A stretch of 17,444 bases of DNA from Candidatus Latescibacterota bacterium (lineage in GTDB: Bacteria > Latescibacterota > 4484-107 > B68-G9): assembly GCA_012962735.1 (NCBI GenBank), contig DTXA01000240.1, forward strand, positions 1 to 17,444, written 5' to 3'. The translations under genes and the position numbers were made by a program. Positions 1-7,474 of this stretch are shown here, piece after piece. The notes below the pieces were generated by a model. It was given only the letters and a program-made list of their open reading frames with translations, ran no database searches and was not told the DNA's origin. Numbering within the stretch: position 1 is the stretch's first letter; each line of letters opens with the position of its first letter.

Positions 1-32
1 AAAAAGTTCTTCGCTTCGCTCAGATACTTTTT
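1..32. repeat. AT-rich inverted repeat, possible terminator of an upstream gene
   Basis: The first bases, aaaaagt at 1-7, pair with acttttt at 26-32. The stem can be extended by tct/aga if one T is bulged. The loop contains tcgct twice in tandem. An A-run, stem and T-run together look like a bidirectional factor-independent terminator, but the stem is AT-rich and therefore weak, and the gene it would serve lies outside the window. The remainder up to 87 holds only the leader and ribosome binding site (ggggagg, about 77-83) of the macro-domain gene. Confidence 0.35.
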
Positions 33-87
33 GGGGCCCCTTAAGACGATCATTTCTTGTCTTCAGGAGATATTCGGGGAGGTAGAG

Positions 88-633
88 ATGCGAGTTCGGA
101 TCGGGGAGAGCACCTTAGAGGTCGTCCAGGACGACATAACGGAGCAGGAGACGGACGCCATCGTGAACGCGGCCAACGATCATCTCTGGATGGGAGGTGG
201 GGTAGCTGGAGCCATCAAGCGCAAGGGCGGTGAAGAGATAGAGCGAGAGGCCGTGTCCAAAGGTCCCATCCCGGTGGGGGAGGCGGTGGTCACCTCGGCA
301 GGGAGGCTAAAGGCCAAGTATGTGATACACGCTGCTGGCATGGGACAGGACCTGCGCACGGACGAGAGCAAGATAAGGGACGCCACCAGGAACAGCCTGA
401 AGAGGGCCGAGGAGCTGGGTCTGGAGTCCGTGGCCTTCCCGGCCATAGGCACCGGGGTGGGGGGGTTCCCGGCCGACCGGTGCGCTGAGGTGATGGTGGG
501 GACCGCTGCGGAGTTACTGCGGGACGCCAGGTCGGTTAAGCTCGTGCGTTTTGTCCTCTTCGACCGGGGGACCTTCGAGGCCTTCCGGCGCGAGCTGAAG
601 GGGAGGTCCGGGGAGGAGGTGGCCCGGAGTTGA
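88..633 (+). CDS. Macro-domain protein (ADP-ribose-binding / deacylase type)
   Basis: This 181-residue protein is essentially a single macro domain, a fold that binds ADP-ribose and in many members removes ADP-ribose or acetyl groups from modified substrates. Visible motifs are QDDIT (14-18), NAAN (27-30), GGGVAGAI (36-43) and the phosphate loop AIGTGVGGFP (119-128). MacroD-type hydrolases have Asp in the fifth position of GGGVDGAI. Here it is Ala, as I recall for archaeal Af1521-like members, so catalytic efficiency or substrate may differ. The start at ATG 88 is chosen because ggggagg lies 4 bases upstream and the domain begins there; an upstream TTG at 31 would add 19 residues unlike the family. 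The stop TGA overlaps the TTG start of the next gene. Macro-domain identity is firm; the substrate is unknown. Confidence 0.9.
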   Translation: MRVRIGESTLEVVQDDITEQETDAIVNAANDHLWMGGGVAGAIKRKGGEEIEREAVSKGPIPVGEAVVTSAGRLKAKYVIHAAGMGQDLRTDESKIRDATRNSLKRAEELGLESVAFPAIGTGVGGFPADRCAEVMVGTAAELLRDARSVKLVRFVLFDRGTFEAFRRELKGRSGEEVARS

Positions 634-2291
634 GAGCTTGGATCGCGATCCTTCTCGTGGCGGCCGGATGTGCCGCCACAGCCCCGCCCGAGGAGGGGAT
701 CTGGAACGTCCCCCCAGAGGCGGTGGAACACTTCGTGGATGCGAAGGTGTGGGAGTTCAGGGGGGAGTACGCCGAGGCCGTAGCGGACCTCACCGAGGCC
801 CTTATGCACGCCCCCTCCTCCCCCGGCATATGCCGGGCGTTGGCCCGGGACTACTTGTGCCTCGGCAAGATCCAAAGCGCTATACACTTCGCCCAAATGG
901 CCGTCCAACTGGCCCCGGATTCCCCGGAGGTCCGTCAGTTCCTCTCCTACCTTTACCGCCGGGCCGGGGAGGAAGAAAAAGCCCTGCGGGAGTTGGAAGA
1001 GGCCGTGCGCCTCCTGCCGGACGACCCCGAGGCGGTCCTCGCCTTAGCGGATCTGTACGTGAGCTTAGGGGAGGGGGAGAAGGCGGCGAAGACGCTCGAG
1101 CGCTTCGTCTCGAGACATCCTGAGGCGATCGATGTGCGGTTGAAGCAGGCTCAGGTCCTTAAGACCATAGGGCGGGTCCGGGAGGCCGAGGAGGTATATC
1201 GATCCGTCTTGGAGGAGCATCCCGGTCACGAGGGGGCCGCCCTGAGCCTGGGAGCCCTTTTGGAGAGGGAGGGGAGGGACGGGGAGGCTGAGGAGGTCTA
1301 TCTCGAAGCCCTACGGCGGAACCCCTCGAGCCGGCGCCTGCGCAGGGGGTTGGGGGAGTTTTACCTCTCCAGGGAGCGGTGGGATGAGGCCGTGGTCCAG
1401 TACGAGACCCTTATGGCCGAGCGTCCCGACCCCCTGACCGCCAGGGGGCTGTTGTCCCTGTACTGCAGGGCGGGCCAATTCGACAAGGCCGTGGCCTTAG
1501 CCGAGCGCCTCCTGAGGGAGGGGGAAGACCCAGAGGTATATTACTACTTGGGTCAGAGCTTGATGGAGGTGGATAAGCTCGAAGAGGCCGCCGAGGCCTT
1601 CCGGAGGATGGCCGTCCTTAGGGACGACCCGGCAGCCTGGTTGAGCCTGGGGTACGTGTACATAAAGATGGAGGACCACACCAAAGCCCAGGAGATACTG
1701 CGACAGGGTCTCAGGAAATTCCCCTACAAGCCGAATATGGCCTTTTTCCTCGGCGTCGCCTTAGTGCGGGGCGGGAAGCCTGAGGATGCTGTGGAGGTCC
1801 TGAAGCAGGCCCTAGAGTCCAAGCCGGACGATGTGGATTACCTCTTCGAGCTGGGAGTGGCTTACGAGAGGGGAGGGTACTACGAAGAGGCGGTCGAGGT
1901 ATTCCGCCGCTTGCTCCGGATAGATCCGGACCACGCTTTGGGCCTCAATTACTTGGGGTATATGTTCGCGGAGAGAGGGGTCAATCTCCAGGATGCCTTA
2001 GAGATGATCCAGAGGGCCCTCCAACAGGAGCCCGAGAACGGGGCCTTCTTAGACAGCTTGGGTTGGGTGTACTATCAGATGGGGAGGCTGGAGGAGGCCG
2101 AGCGCTACCTCAGAGAGGCGGTGAGGAGGGAAGAGGGAAACAGCGTCATATGGGAACATTTGGGAGACCTGGCCCGGAGGCTCGGCAGGAGGGAGGAGGC
2201 GCTCAAATTCTGGCGACGCTCCTTAGAGTTGGATCCATCCAACAATAAGGTACAGAGGAAGATAGAGGAACTGAAGGGGGAAATACGATGA
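630..2291 (+). CDS. Large tetratricopeptide-repeat lipoprotein
   Basis: A 553-residue protein that begins with a lipoprotein signal (hydrophobic AILLVAAGC, lipidated Cys14) and then consists almost entirely of 34-residue tetratricopeptide repeats, at least a dozen by eye. The last third contains the sequence type NYLGYMFAERG, then LDSLGWVYYQMG, then WEHLGDLARRLGRREEA, which recurs in a widespread family of envelope TPR proteins of Gram-negative bacteria. TPRs form a superhelical scaffold for protein partners, so a role in outer-membrane assembly or cell-wall complexes is inferred. The start is TTG 630, overlapping the previous stop, with ggaggaggt about 9 bases upstream; it yields a proper signal peptide. 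The end overlaps the next gene as ATGA. The pairing of such a TPR gene with a LolB-like gene resembles the pseudomonad TPR-lolB arrangement as I recall it. Confidence 0.88.
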   Translation: MRAWIAILLVAAGCAATAPPEEGIWNVPPEAVEHFVDAKVWEFRGEYAEAVADLTEALMHAPSSPGICRALARDYLCLGKIQSAIHFAQMAVQLAPDSPEVRQFLSYLYRRAGEEEKALRELEEAVRLLPDDPEAVLALADLYVSLGEGEKAAKTLERFVSRHPEAIDVRLKQAQVLKTIGRVREAEEVYRSVLEEHPGHEGAALSLGALLEREGRDGEAEEVYLEALRRNPSSRRLRRGLGEFYLSRERWDEAVVQYETLMAERPDPLTARGLLSLYCRAGQFDKAVALAERLLREGEDPEVYYYLGQSLMEVDKLEEAAEAFRRMAVLRDDPAAWLSLGYVYIKMEDHTKAQEILRQGLRKFPYKPNMAFFLGVALVRGGKPEDAVEVLKQALESKPDDVDYLFELGVAYERGGYYEEAVEVFRRLLRIDPDHALGLNYLGYMFAERGVNLQDALEMIQRALQQEPENGAFLDSLGWVYYQMGRLEEAERYLREAVRREEGNSVIWEHLGDLARRLGRREEALKFWRRSLELDPSNNKVQRKIEELKGEIR

Positions 2292-2959
2292 GGTGGACGC
2301 AGGCGGTACCGGTTCTGGTGTTGACCGGTTGTAGCTTCCTTCCCAGAGGGCCGTCCCTGGGGCCGGACGAGGTAGTGGCCCGCCTGAGGGCCTCGGCCCG
2401 GTACGTGAGGGACTTCGAGGCTGAGGCCGAGGTCTCCAAGGGGGGGGCCGGATGGCTCCGAGCTCACATATGGGCCGCGCGTCCGGGTAGGTTGCGCATA
2501 GAGGTATCCGACCCCCTCCGCATCCGAACCTTCGAGGTCTTGGTCCGAGACGGCCTCGTCGTACTGCGGACGGAGGGGGGGGAAGTGAACATGAGGCTGC
2601 CTCTGCCTCCCCTGGACCTTGTGGCTTTGGCCTCCGGCCTTCCCGACGTGAGGGACGGAGAATTGCTCTCCTTCCGGAGTGGGAGGGGAGGCTATGAGCT
2701 TACGATGCGGAGGAGGGGGGGGACGGTCCACCGGATGTCGTTGGGGAAGAGGTGCCTCCTGATCCGGGAGGAATACCGGGGAGAGGACGGAATACTATTG
2801 GGTGGCAGAACCTTGGACGAGTACGAACGGATTGGGAAGGTACGCCTCCCCCGTCGGATGTCCCTTTTCTGGGAGGGGGGGAAGGTGGAGGTGCGTTTCC
2901 TCTGGCAGAAGGTCAACCAGGGACTTTCGGAGAACCTATTCGAGCTGGAAGTAGGATGA
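2288..2959 (+). CDS. LolA/LolB-like outer-membrane lipoprotein (DUF4292-like)
   Basis: A 223-residue protein with a clear lipobox (VLVLTGC, lipidated Cys15). The rest is rich in alternating beta strands: repeated short strands such as GRLRIEVSDPLRIRTFEVLVRDG, quoted here only as a type, look like the half-barrel of lipoprotein carriers LolA/LolB and the related DUF4292 family. That family handles lipids or acylated proteins at the periplasmic face of the outer membrane. No single catalytic motif is expected. It overlaps the TPR gene by ATGA upstream and the barrel gene by ATGA downstream, so translation is probably coupled across all three. Whether it is a true LolB orthologue or a DUF4292 member cannot be decided by eye. 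Confidence 0.68.
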   Translation: MRWTQAVPVLVLTGCSFLPRGPSLGPDEVVARLRASARYVRDFEAEAEVSKGGAGWLRAHIWAARPGRLRIEVSDPLRIRTFEVLVRDGLVVLRTEGGEVNMRLPLPPLDLVALASGLPDVRDGELLSFRSGRGGYELTMRRRGGTVHRMSLGKRCLLIREEYRGEDGILLGGRTLDEYERIGKVRLPRRMSLFWEGGKVEVRFLWQKVNQGLSENLFELEVG

Positions 2960-3951
2960 TCTTTGTGATCTTGCTGTTCTGCGCCCCACGGGGATACGCT
3001 CAAGAAGAGGTGCCGATCAACATCCGGGTTCAACGGGTGTTCGTGGAGACCGGGACCAGGTACCAGTTCTACCTCCCGGAAGGGGAGTTCCACGGCAGGA
3101 TCCAGAGGCCCTTCTCCTACTTCTCCCTCACGGCGGAGATGGACTACGAACTCCTTCGCGGGGACATCGGCTTCGGCGTCGGTTACACCCTTTCCTCCCA
3201 GCCCTGGAAGCCGGAGATATTCTTCCGGGATCAACTCCTCTTCAGGCCCCTTAACGAGCGCACAAGGGAATGGAGCAGGAAGAAGAGCCTGACAGTCTCG
3301 GCAGGGAGGAAGCTGGCCGAGGGACGGCAAGTGAGGGTGAGCCTCCGCTACGAACGCCAGCGTTCACCGTACCGGGAGGACCTGCGCAGGTTGCTATCGT
3401 ACGATGACTATGTGCTCGGCCTCGGATTATACCTTGAGGGGGATAGGTGGGGGGCACAGATGACTTTGGAGAAGGCCCTGAGGTGGTTCGGAGGGAACTT
3501 CGGGTACCTTCTTTTAGAGGCCAGGGCTTGGAGGGAGTCCTCCACCGAGTGGGGGTTGAAGTACAGGGTGGAAGGGGGATGGGCTGGCAACATCACGGAA
3601 GGGCCTTCGCCCAGGTATTACTTAGGGGGATGGTCCTCCCTGGTCGGTTACGAGAACGATAAGTTCTACGGGTCCAAAAGGGTGTTTTTGAGGAACTGGT
3701 TCTCCCAGCCGATCCTTCGGGGGGAAAGGGGTATAGGTAAAGTCAGGTTCTTGGGGTGGAGGGGGATAGTTGGGTGGGATGCAGGGAGCGTCGGGCCTAT
3801 GGCGGACATCAGGGGGTATAAGGTGGGGATGGGGGTAGGGTTAGGATTTGACATAATATATGGAAAACAGATCGTCCCTGCCGCACTTATAACAGCCTAC
3901 CCCCTGAGGGGGAGGGGGGCCTTCAGGGTCCACTTTAAGATCGGAAGATGA
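2956..3951 (+). CDS. Outer-membrane beta-barrel protein, Omp85 C-terminal-barrel-like, no POTRA
   Basis: 331 residues starting at ATG 2956, which overlaps the previous stop and gives a short Sec signal peptide (MIFVILLFCAPRGYA, cleavage near Gln16). The mature part alternates polar and aromatic residues in amphipathic strands typical of a beta barrel. Around residues 215-240 the segment YYLGGWSSLVGYENDKFYGS resembles the Gly-Gly...VRGY/F loop region of Omp85/BamA barrels (there usually lGGs.slRGY...yGs). Only about 50 residues precede the first strands, so no POTRA domains are present, unlike BamA or TamA. The C-terminal residues FKIGR are not the usual terminal aromatic. Probable role: outer-membrane protein, perhaps a surface-antigen-type barrel; function unknown. 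A longer reading frame upstream of 2956 overlaps the lipoprotein gene and lacks a signal peptide. Confidence 0.7.
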   Translation: MIFVILLFCAPRGYAQEEVPINIRVQRVFVETGTRYQFYLPEGEFHGRIQRPFSYFSLTAEMDYELLRGDIGFGVGYTLSSQPWKPEIFFRDQLLFRPLNERTREWSRKKSLTVSAGRKLAEGRQVRVSLRYERQRSPYREDLRRLLSYDDYVLGLGLYLEGDRWGAQMTLEKALRWFGGNFGYLLLEARAWRESSTEWGLKYRVEGGWAGNITEGPSPRYYLGGWSSLVGYENDKFYGSKRVFLRNWFSQPILRGERGIGKVRFLGWRGIVGWDAGSVGPMADIRGYKVGMGVGLGFDIIYGKQIVPAALITAYPLRGRGAFRVHFKIGR

Positions 3952-4766
3952 GGGGGAAGCTTTCGGTGTGCGTGGTGGCGTATAACGAGGAGCACAACAT
4001 AGGGCGCTGTCTGAGGAGCGTATCCTGGGCGGACGAGATCGTGGTCGTGGATTCCCTAAGTCAGGACCGCACCGTGGAGATAGCCAAGGAGTATACCGAT
4101 AGGGTCTACCGACATCCTTGGAAAGGTTATAGTACCCAAAAGAACCTGGCCCTCTCCTACACCAGGTGCGATTGGGTCTTGGCTTTGGACGCTGACGAGG
4201 AGGTCTCGGAGGAGCTTAAAGGGAGCATCCAGAGGGTCCTGAAAGAAGAGGGCGACTGCGACGGATATGAGGTCTCGAGGAGGTCGTTCTACCTCGGAAG
4301 GTGGATACGCCACGGAGGTTGGTATCCGGACTACCAGCTTAGGCTCTTCCAGAGGGGGAGGGGGAGGTGGAAAGAGGCCGAGCTTCACGAGAGGGTCCTG
4401 GTGGACGGCAAGGTCGGCCGCCTGAGGGGGGACCTTTATCACTATCCCTACAGGGACCTATCCGAGCACATCCTGAAGATGGACAGGTACTCGGCCATAG
4501 CCGCCCAGGAGATGGCCCGGAAGGGGAGGAGGTTTCGGGGCTGGGACCTTTTGGTGCGTCCCCTGTTCCGGGTCTTCAGCTCGTATGTGTTGAAGGCAGG
4601 GTTTTTGGACGGCGTGCCCGGGCTCGTGGTCGCCCTGTCCGGGGCGGCGTACGCCTGGGCCAAGTACGCCAAGCTCTGGGAGCTGCAGAATGGGCCTGAG
4701 GGTCATGCATGTGGACACAGCTCGGGGGTGGCGGGGAGGGGAAGCCCAGGTGCTCTGGCTGGCTGA
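3948..4766 (+). CDS. Family 2 glycosyltransferase, WaaE/KdtX-like
   Basis: A 272-residue inverting GT-A glycosyltransferase. The N-terminal nucleotide-sugar fold shows VVAYNEEHNIGRCLRSV (9-25), the second nucleotide motif VVVDSLSQDRT (32-42) and the metal-binding DAD (81-83). The sequence after that (WYPDYQLRLF and ELHERV) is typical of the WaaE/KdtX group, which adds a sugar to the lipopolysaccharide inner core or a related surface glycan on the cytoplasmic face of the inner membrane. The ATG overlaps the previous stop. The last 26 or so residues, after KLWELQN, are encoded in sequence that is also the start of the next gene and look like out-of-frame translation (GPEGHACGHSS...), so the ancestral stop probably lay near 4690. 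Fold and family are firm; donor and acceptor are unknown. Confidence 0.88.
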   Translation: MRGKLSVCVVAYNEEHNIGRCLRSVSWADEIVVVDSLSQDRTVEIAKEYTDRVYRHPWKGYSTQKNLALSYTRCDWVLALDADEEVSEELKGSIQRVLKEEGDCDGYEVSRRSFYLGRWIRHGGWYPDYQLRLFQRGRGRWKEAELHERVLVDGKVGRLRGDLYHYPYRDLSEHILKMDRYSAIAAQEMARKGRRFRGWDLLVRPLFRVFSSYVLKAGFLDGVPGLVVALSGAAYAWAKYAKLWELQNGPEGHACGHSSGVAGRGSPGALAG

Positions 4767-5763
4767 GGGGCTTCTGGGGATAGGACACGAGGTACTGCTC
4801 TTGGCTCCGCAGGGGGAGCTGGCCGAGAGGGCACGTGCCCGCGGGGTGCCCGTGCGCACTCTGCCCTTTTTCGGCCCCTGGGATCTAAGGGCCGCCTTAG
4901 GGCTGGCAAGGGAGGTCCGAAGCTGGAGGCCAGATCTGGTCCACCTCCACACCTCCCACGCTCACACCATCGGGATGTTGGCCAGGTGCCTCGGCACCTG
5001 GCCGAGGTACGTGGTCTCCCGCAGGGTGGCCCTCCCCGTGCGCAGGGGCCCGAAATACGGGAGATGGGTGGACAGGTTCATAGCGGTGTCCGAAGCCGTC
5101 CGCCGGATACTCGTGGCCGGGGGGATACCTCTGGAGCGGGTCTCGGTGGTTTACAGCGGGGTGCCGGTGGACCGGCTTGCGGCCTCCATTCCGGATGACC
5201 GCCTTTTGTGGGAGATGGGGGAGGGAGAGGTCTTTGCCGGAAACGCCTCGGCCCTGACCCGGGAGAAGGACCACGCCACCCTCATCCGGGCGTTTGGGTG
5301 GGCTGTGGGCCGTCTCCCGAAGCTCCGCCTCCTTATAGCCGGGGATGGCCCCCTGCGGAGGGACCTGGAGCGGCTCAGGGACGAGCTGGGCCTTGGGGAC
5401 AAGGTGCGCTTCTTGGGGTTCAGGGACGGGATATGGGGGACTTTTAAGGCACTTGACGTATTTGTGGTTTCCTCGAGGGGGGAGGGCCTGGGGGTCTCCC
5501 TCGTGGAGGCGATGGCATGTGGCCTCCCCGTCGTGGCCACCCGTGTGGGGGGGATACCGGAGGTGGTGCTGGACGGGGAGACAGGGATATTGGTCCCCCC
5601 GGGGGACCCCAGGGCCCTCGGGGAGGCACTGGTCCGGCTGGCGTCCGACCGAAAGTTGCGGGAGGATATGGGTAGGGGGGCGAGGGAGCTGGCCCGGGAC
5701 TTCGACGTCGGGAGGATGGTCCGGGGGACCGAGGCGGTATACCGGGAGGTGATAGGGTGGTAG
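4690..5763 (+). CDS. Family 4 (GT-B) glycosyltransferase
   Basis: A 357-residue retaining GT-B enzyme. The N-terminal acceptor domain starts MGLRVMHVDTARGWRGGEAQ, typical of GT4 enzymes, and contains DLVHLHTSHAH. The C-terminal donor-binding domain has the E-x7-E motif (Glu265 and Glu273 in EGLGVSLVE), followed by AMACGLPVVATRVGG. It presumably transfers a sugar from a nucleotide donor onto a surface glycan or lipid, together with the preceding GT2. The start at ATG 4690 is preferred because the family begins here and gggag lies 8 bases upstream, even though it overlaps the GT2 gene by 77 bases. The stop overlaps the next start by 7 bases. Specificity cannot be read from the sequence. Confidence 0.9.
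   Translation: MGLRVMHVDTARGWRGGEAQVLWLAEGLLGIGHEVLLLAPQGELAERARARGVPVRTLPFFGPWDLRAALGLAREVRSWRPDLVHLHTSHAHTIGMLARCLGTWPRYVVSRRVALPVRRGPKYGRWVDRFIAVSEAVRRILVAGGIPLERVSVVYSGVPVDRLAASIPDDRLLWEMGEGEVFAGNASALTREKDHATLIRAFGWAVGRLPKLRLLIAGDGPLRRDLERLRDELGLGDKVRFLGFRDGIWGTFKALDVFVVSSRGEGLGVSLVEAMACGLPVVATRVGGIPEVVLDGETGILVPPGDPRALGEALVRLASDRKLREDMGRGARELARDFDVGRMVRGTEAVYREVIGW
5744..5753 (+). promoter_or_regulatory. Strong Shine-Dalgarno for the DUF3108 gene
   Basis: gggaggtgat is a near-perfect match to the 3' end of 16S rRNA and ends 3 bases before the GTG at 5757. It supports a GTG start inside the last codons of the glycosyltransferase gene. Confidence 0.7.
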
Positions 5764-6455
5764 CCATCTTGGTCGCCTTAGTCGTAGGGGTTACCGGGGC
5801 CGAGCCGGCCCTCTGGGAGGGGGAGAAGATGTACTTCGATCTGAAATATGGCCCTATCCCCGCAGGCTCGGTTGTTATGGAGGTTAAAAGGGCGGAAGAT
5901 CAGGGATATTTGGTGACGTCCAGGGCTTGGTCGAACAGGATATTCTCCCTGTTCTTCCCTGTGGACGACAGTATGAAATCCCTTCTGGATACGAACGGCC
6001 TGCCCAGGAGCTTTGAGAAGGTCACCCAGGAGGGCTCCCACAGGTCCCACCACAGCGCCATCTTCCTCCAAAAGGAGGGAAGGATCCTGACGGACGGGGA
6101 TACCCTATCGGTCCCGGGACCCGTGCAGGATGCGCTTTCGGTGTTCTACTATCTGAGACTCCAGCCCCTCAAGGTGGACACCTCTTTTTCGGTCTACACA
6201 TTCACAGGCGGCAAGCTCTATCCCCTCACAGTCAGGGTTGTGGGCAAGGAGCGGATCCGGGTGGGGGCCGGAACCTTCACCTGTTTCGTGCTCAGGCCAT
6301 CCCGGACGACTGGAGGTCTGCTTAAGCGGGGGAAACTCACGGTGTGGCTCTCGGACGACGAAAGGAGGCTCTTGGCCATGGTGAGGGGTGACCTCCCCAT
6401 AGGCCACATCTCGGCGGAGTTGGTCCGGTACGAGCTCCCAGGTATGGAGGAGTGA
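5757..6455 (+). CDS. DUF3108 family exported protein
   Basis: 232 residues with a Sec signal peptide (MVAILVALVVGVTGA, cleavage before Glu16). The mature protein starts with the family hallmark WEGEKMYFDLKYGPIPAGSV, has SLFFPVDDSMKSLLD in the middle and ends with the pattern VGAGTFTCFVLRP then LTVWLSDDERRLLAMV. DUF3108 proteins are periplasmic or outer-membrane-facing beta-rich proteins of diderm bacteria whose biochemical role is unknown. The GTG start overlaps the glycosyltransferase stop by 7 bases and has an excellent ribosome binding site. Only one base separates its stop from the SPOR gene, so the two are probably co-translated. Family membership is confident; function is not. Confidence 0.82.
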   Translation: MVAILVALVVGVTGAEPALWEGEKMYFDLKYGPIPAGSVVMEVKRAEDQGYLVTSRAWSNRIFSLFFPVDDSMKSLLDTNGLPRSFEKVTQEGSHRSHHSAIFLQKEGRILTDGDTLSVPGPVQDALSVFYYLRLQPLKVDTSFSVYTFTGGKLYPLTVRVVGKERIRVGAGTFTCFVLRPSRTTGGLLKRGKLTVWLSDDERRLLAMVRGDLPIGHISAELVRYELPGMEE

Positions 6456-6456
6456 A

Positions 6457-6930
6457 ATGCGGAGGTTCGTGGCGTTAGTTTTCCTTTTGACATTCTCGTG
6501 TGGAGGGCCTCCACAGCGGGACGCACTCCACGGTCGGGAGTTCGACCCCTTGAGCCTGGGCGACGAGCTCACCCCAGGGGAACTCTCCCGGCTTTTGGAG
6601 GAGGCAAAAAGGGGCGAGAGGGGGGCGCCCACGGAGCCAGCTCCCGAGGACACAACAGGGGGGGAGCGTCTTCGGGAGGTCCTGGGATGGCAGGTCCAGA
6701 TATTCGCCACCACCGACTACGAAAGGGCCTCCGCCGTCAGGGAGGAGGCGAAGACGCTCTTCGGTGTCCCGGTGTACCTCCGCTTCGAGCCCCCCTACTA
6801 CAAGGTCAGGGTGGGGGAGTGTCGCACCCGGGCCGAGGCGGAGGCCCTCAGGAAGCAAGCCATAAGACTTGGGTACACTTCGGCCTTCCCCGTGCGGACC
6901 CGGATCGAGGTGCCGACGGAAGGCCCCTGA
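6457..6930 (+). CDS. Short SPOR-domain envelope protein
   Basis: 157 residues. The N terminus MRRFVALVFLLTFSC is hydrophobic and could be a lipoprotein signal with Cys15, although Phe at -2 makes the lipobox non-canonical. A low-complexity Gly/Pro/Glu linker (about 50-75) leads to a C-terminal SPOR domain (about 77-150: WQVQIFATTDYERA ... YYKVRVGECRTRAEAEALRKQA). SPOR domains bind glycan strands that lack stem peptides, usually at division septa. The protein is therefore probably anchored in the envelope and located at the septum. It follows DUF3108 by one base, with ggagg about 6 bases upstream of ATG 6457. Confidence 0.85.
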   Translation: MRRFVALVFLLTFSCGGPPQRDALHGREFDPLSLGDELTPGELSRLLEEAKRGERGAPTEPAPEDTTGGERLREVLGWQVQIFATTDYERASAVREEAKTLFGVPVYLRFEPPYYKVRVGECRTRAEAEALRKQAIRLGYTSAFPVRTRIEVPTEGP

Positions 6931-6935
6931 ACTCC

Positions 6936-6945
6936 AAAGGAGGTG
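6936..6945 (+). promoter_or_regulatory. Consensus Shine-Dalgarno deciding the nitroreductase start
   Basis: aaaggaggtg lies 4 bases upstream of GTG 6950. It fixes that codon as the start; the open frame extends further upstream into the SPOR gene without family similarity. Confidence 0.8.
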
Positions 6946-6949
6946 CCCT

Positions 6950-7474
6950 GTGGAAGCGATCGAAGCCATCCTCAAGCGCAGGAGCGTACGCCGCTACAGG
7001 CCGGACCCGATCCCGGAGGAACACCTCCGGAGGATCTTGGAGTGCGGCCGGCAGTCCCCTTCGGCGGGCAACCGTCAGCCATGGCACTTCGTGGTCACCA
7101 GGGACCCGGACCTCAAGCGCCGGGTGGCCGAAGCCTGTAATGGACAGACCTGGATGGCGGATGCGGACGTTATACTCACGGGGGTCGGGCTTCCGGAGGT
7201 CAGCCGGGGGTCCACTGGGAGGCTGTGGTATCAGGTGGATGTGGCCATAGCTATGCAGAATATAATCTTAGCGGCAACAACTTTGGGATACGGTACCTGT
7301 TGGATCGGCGCGTTCGACGAGGGGGAGGTCAAGCAGGTTCTCAGGATACCGGAGGAACTGAGGGTGGTGGCCCTGACCCCCATAGGAGTGCCTGCGGAAT
7401 CCCCTGGCCCCAGGCCCCGCAGAGCCTCACAGGAGGTGTTCTCGAGGGAGCGATTCGGGGGTGGTTGGACGTGA
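6950..7474 (+). CDS. FMN-dependent nitroreductase family protein
   Basis: 174 residues of the NADH/FMN nitroreductase fold. The N terminus carries the phosphate-binding RRSVRRY (10-16). SPSAGNRQPWHFVV (37-50) is the classic FMN-contact segment, DVAIAMQNIILAATTLGYG precedes the second FMN contact CWIGAF, and the C-terminal PIGVPAE ends the fold. Such homodimers reduce nitro compounds, quinones or flavins, or serve in cofactor chemistry; the substrate here is unknown. At about 174 residues it is of the short class. Translation starts at GTG 6950 directly after a consensus ribosome binding site. The stop overlaps the GTG of the next gene (GTGA). Its position between two SPOR genes has no obvious functional logic. 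Confidence 0.9.
   Translation: MEAIEAILKRRSVRRYRPDPIPEEHLRRILECGRQSPSAGNRQPWHFVVTRDPDLKRRVAEACNGQTWMADADVILTGVGLPEVSRGSTGRLWYQVDVAIAMQNIILAATTLGYGTCWIGAFDEGEVKQVLRIPEELRVVALTPIGVPAESPGPRPRRASQEVFSRERFGGGWT

Noticed and set aside
2752..2955. N-terminal extension of the barrel gene
   Set aside because: Out-of-frame reading of the lipoprotein gene; ATG 2956 gives a signal peptide.
7225..7470. N-terminal extension of the TPR-SPOR gene
   Set aside because: It overlaps the nitroreductase by about 250 bases; GTG 7471 gives a signal peptide and the usual GTGA overlap.
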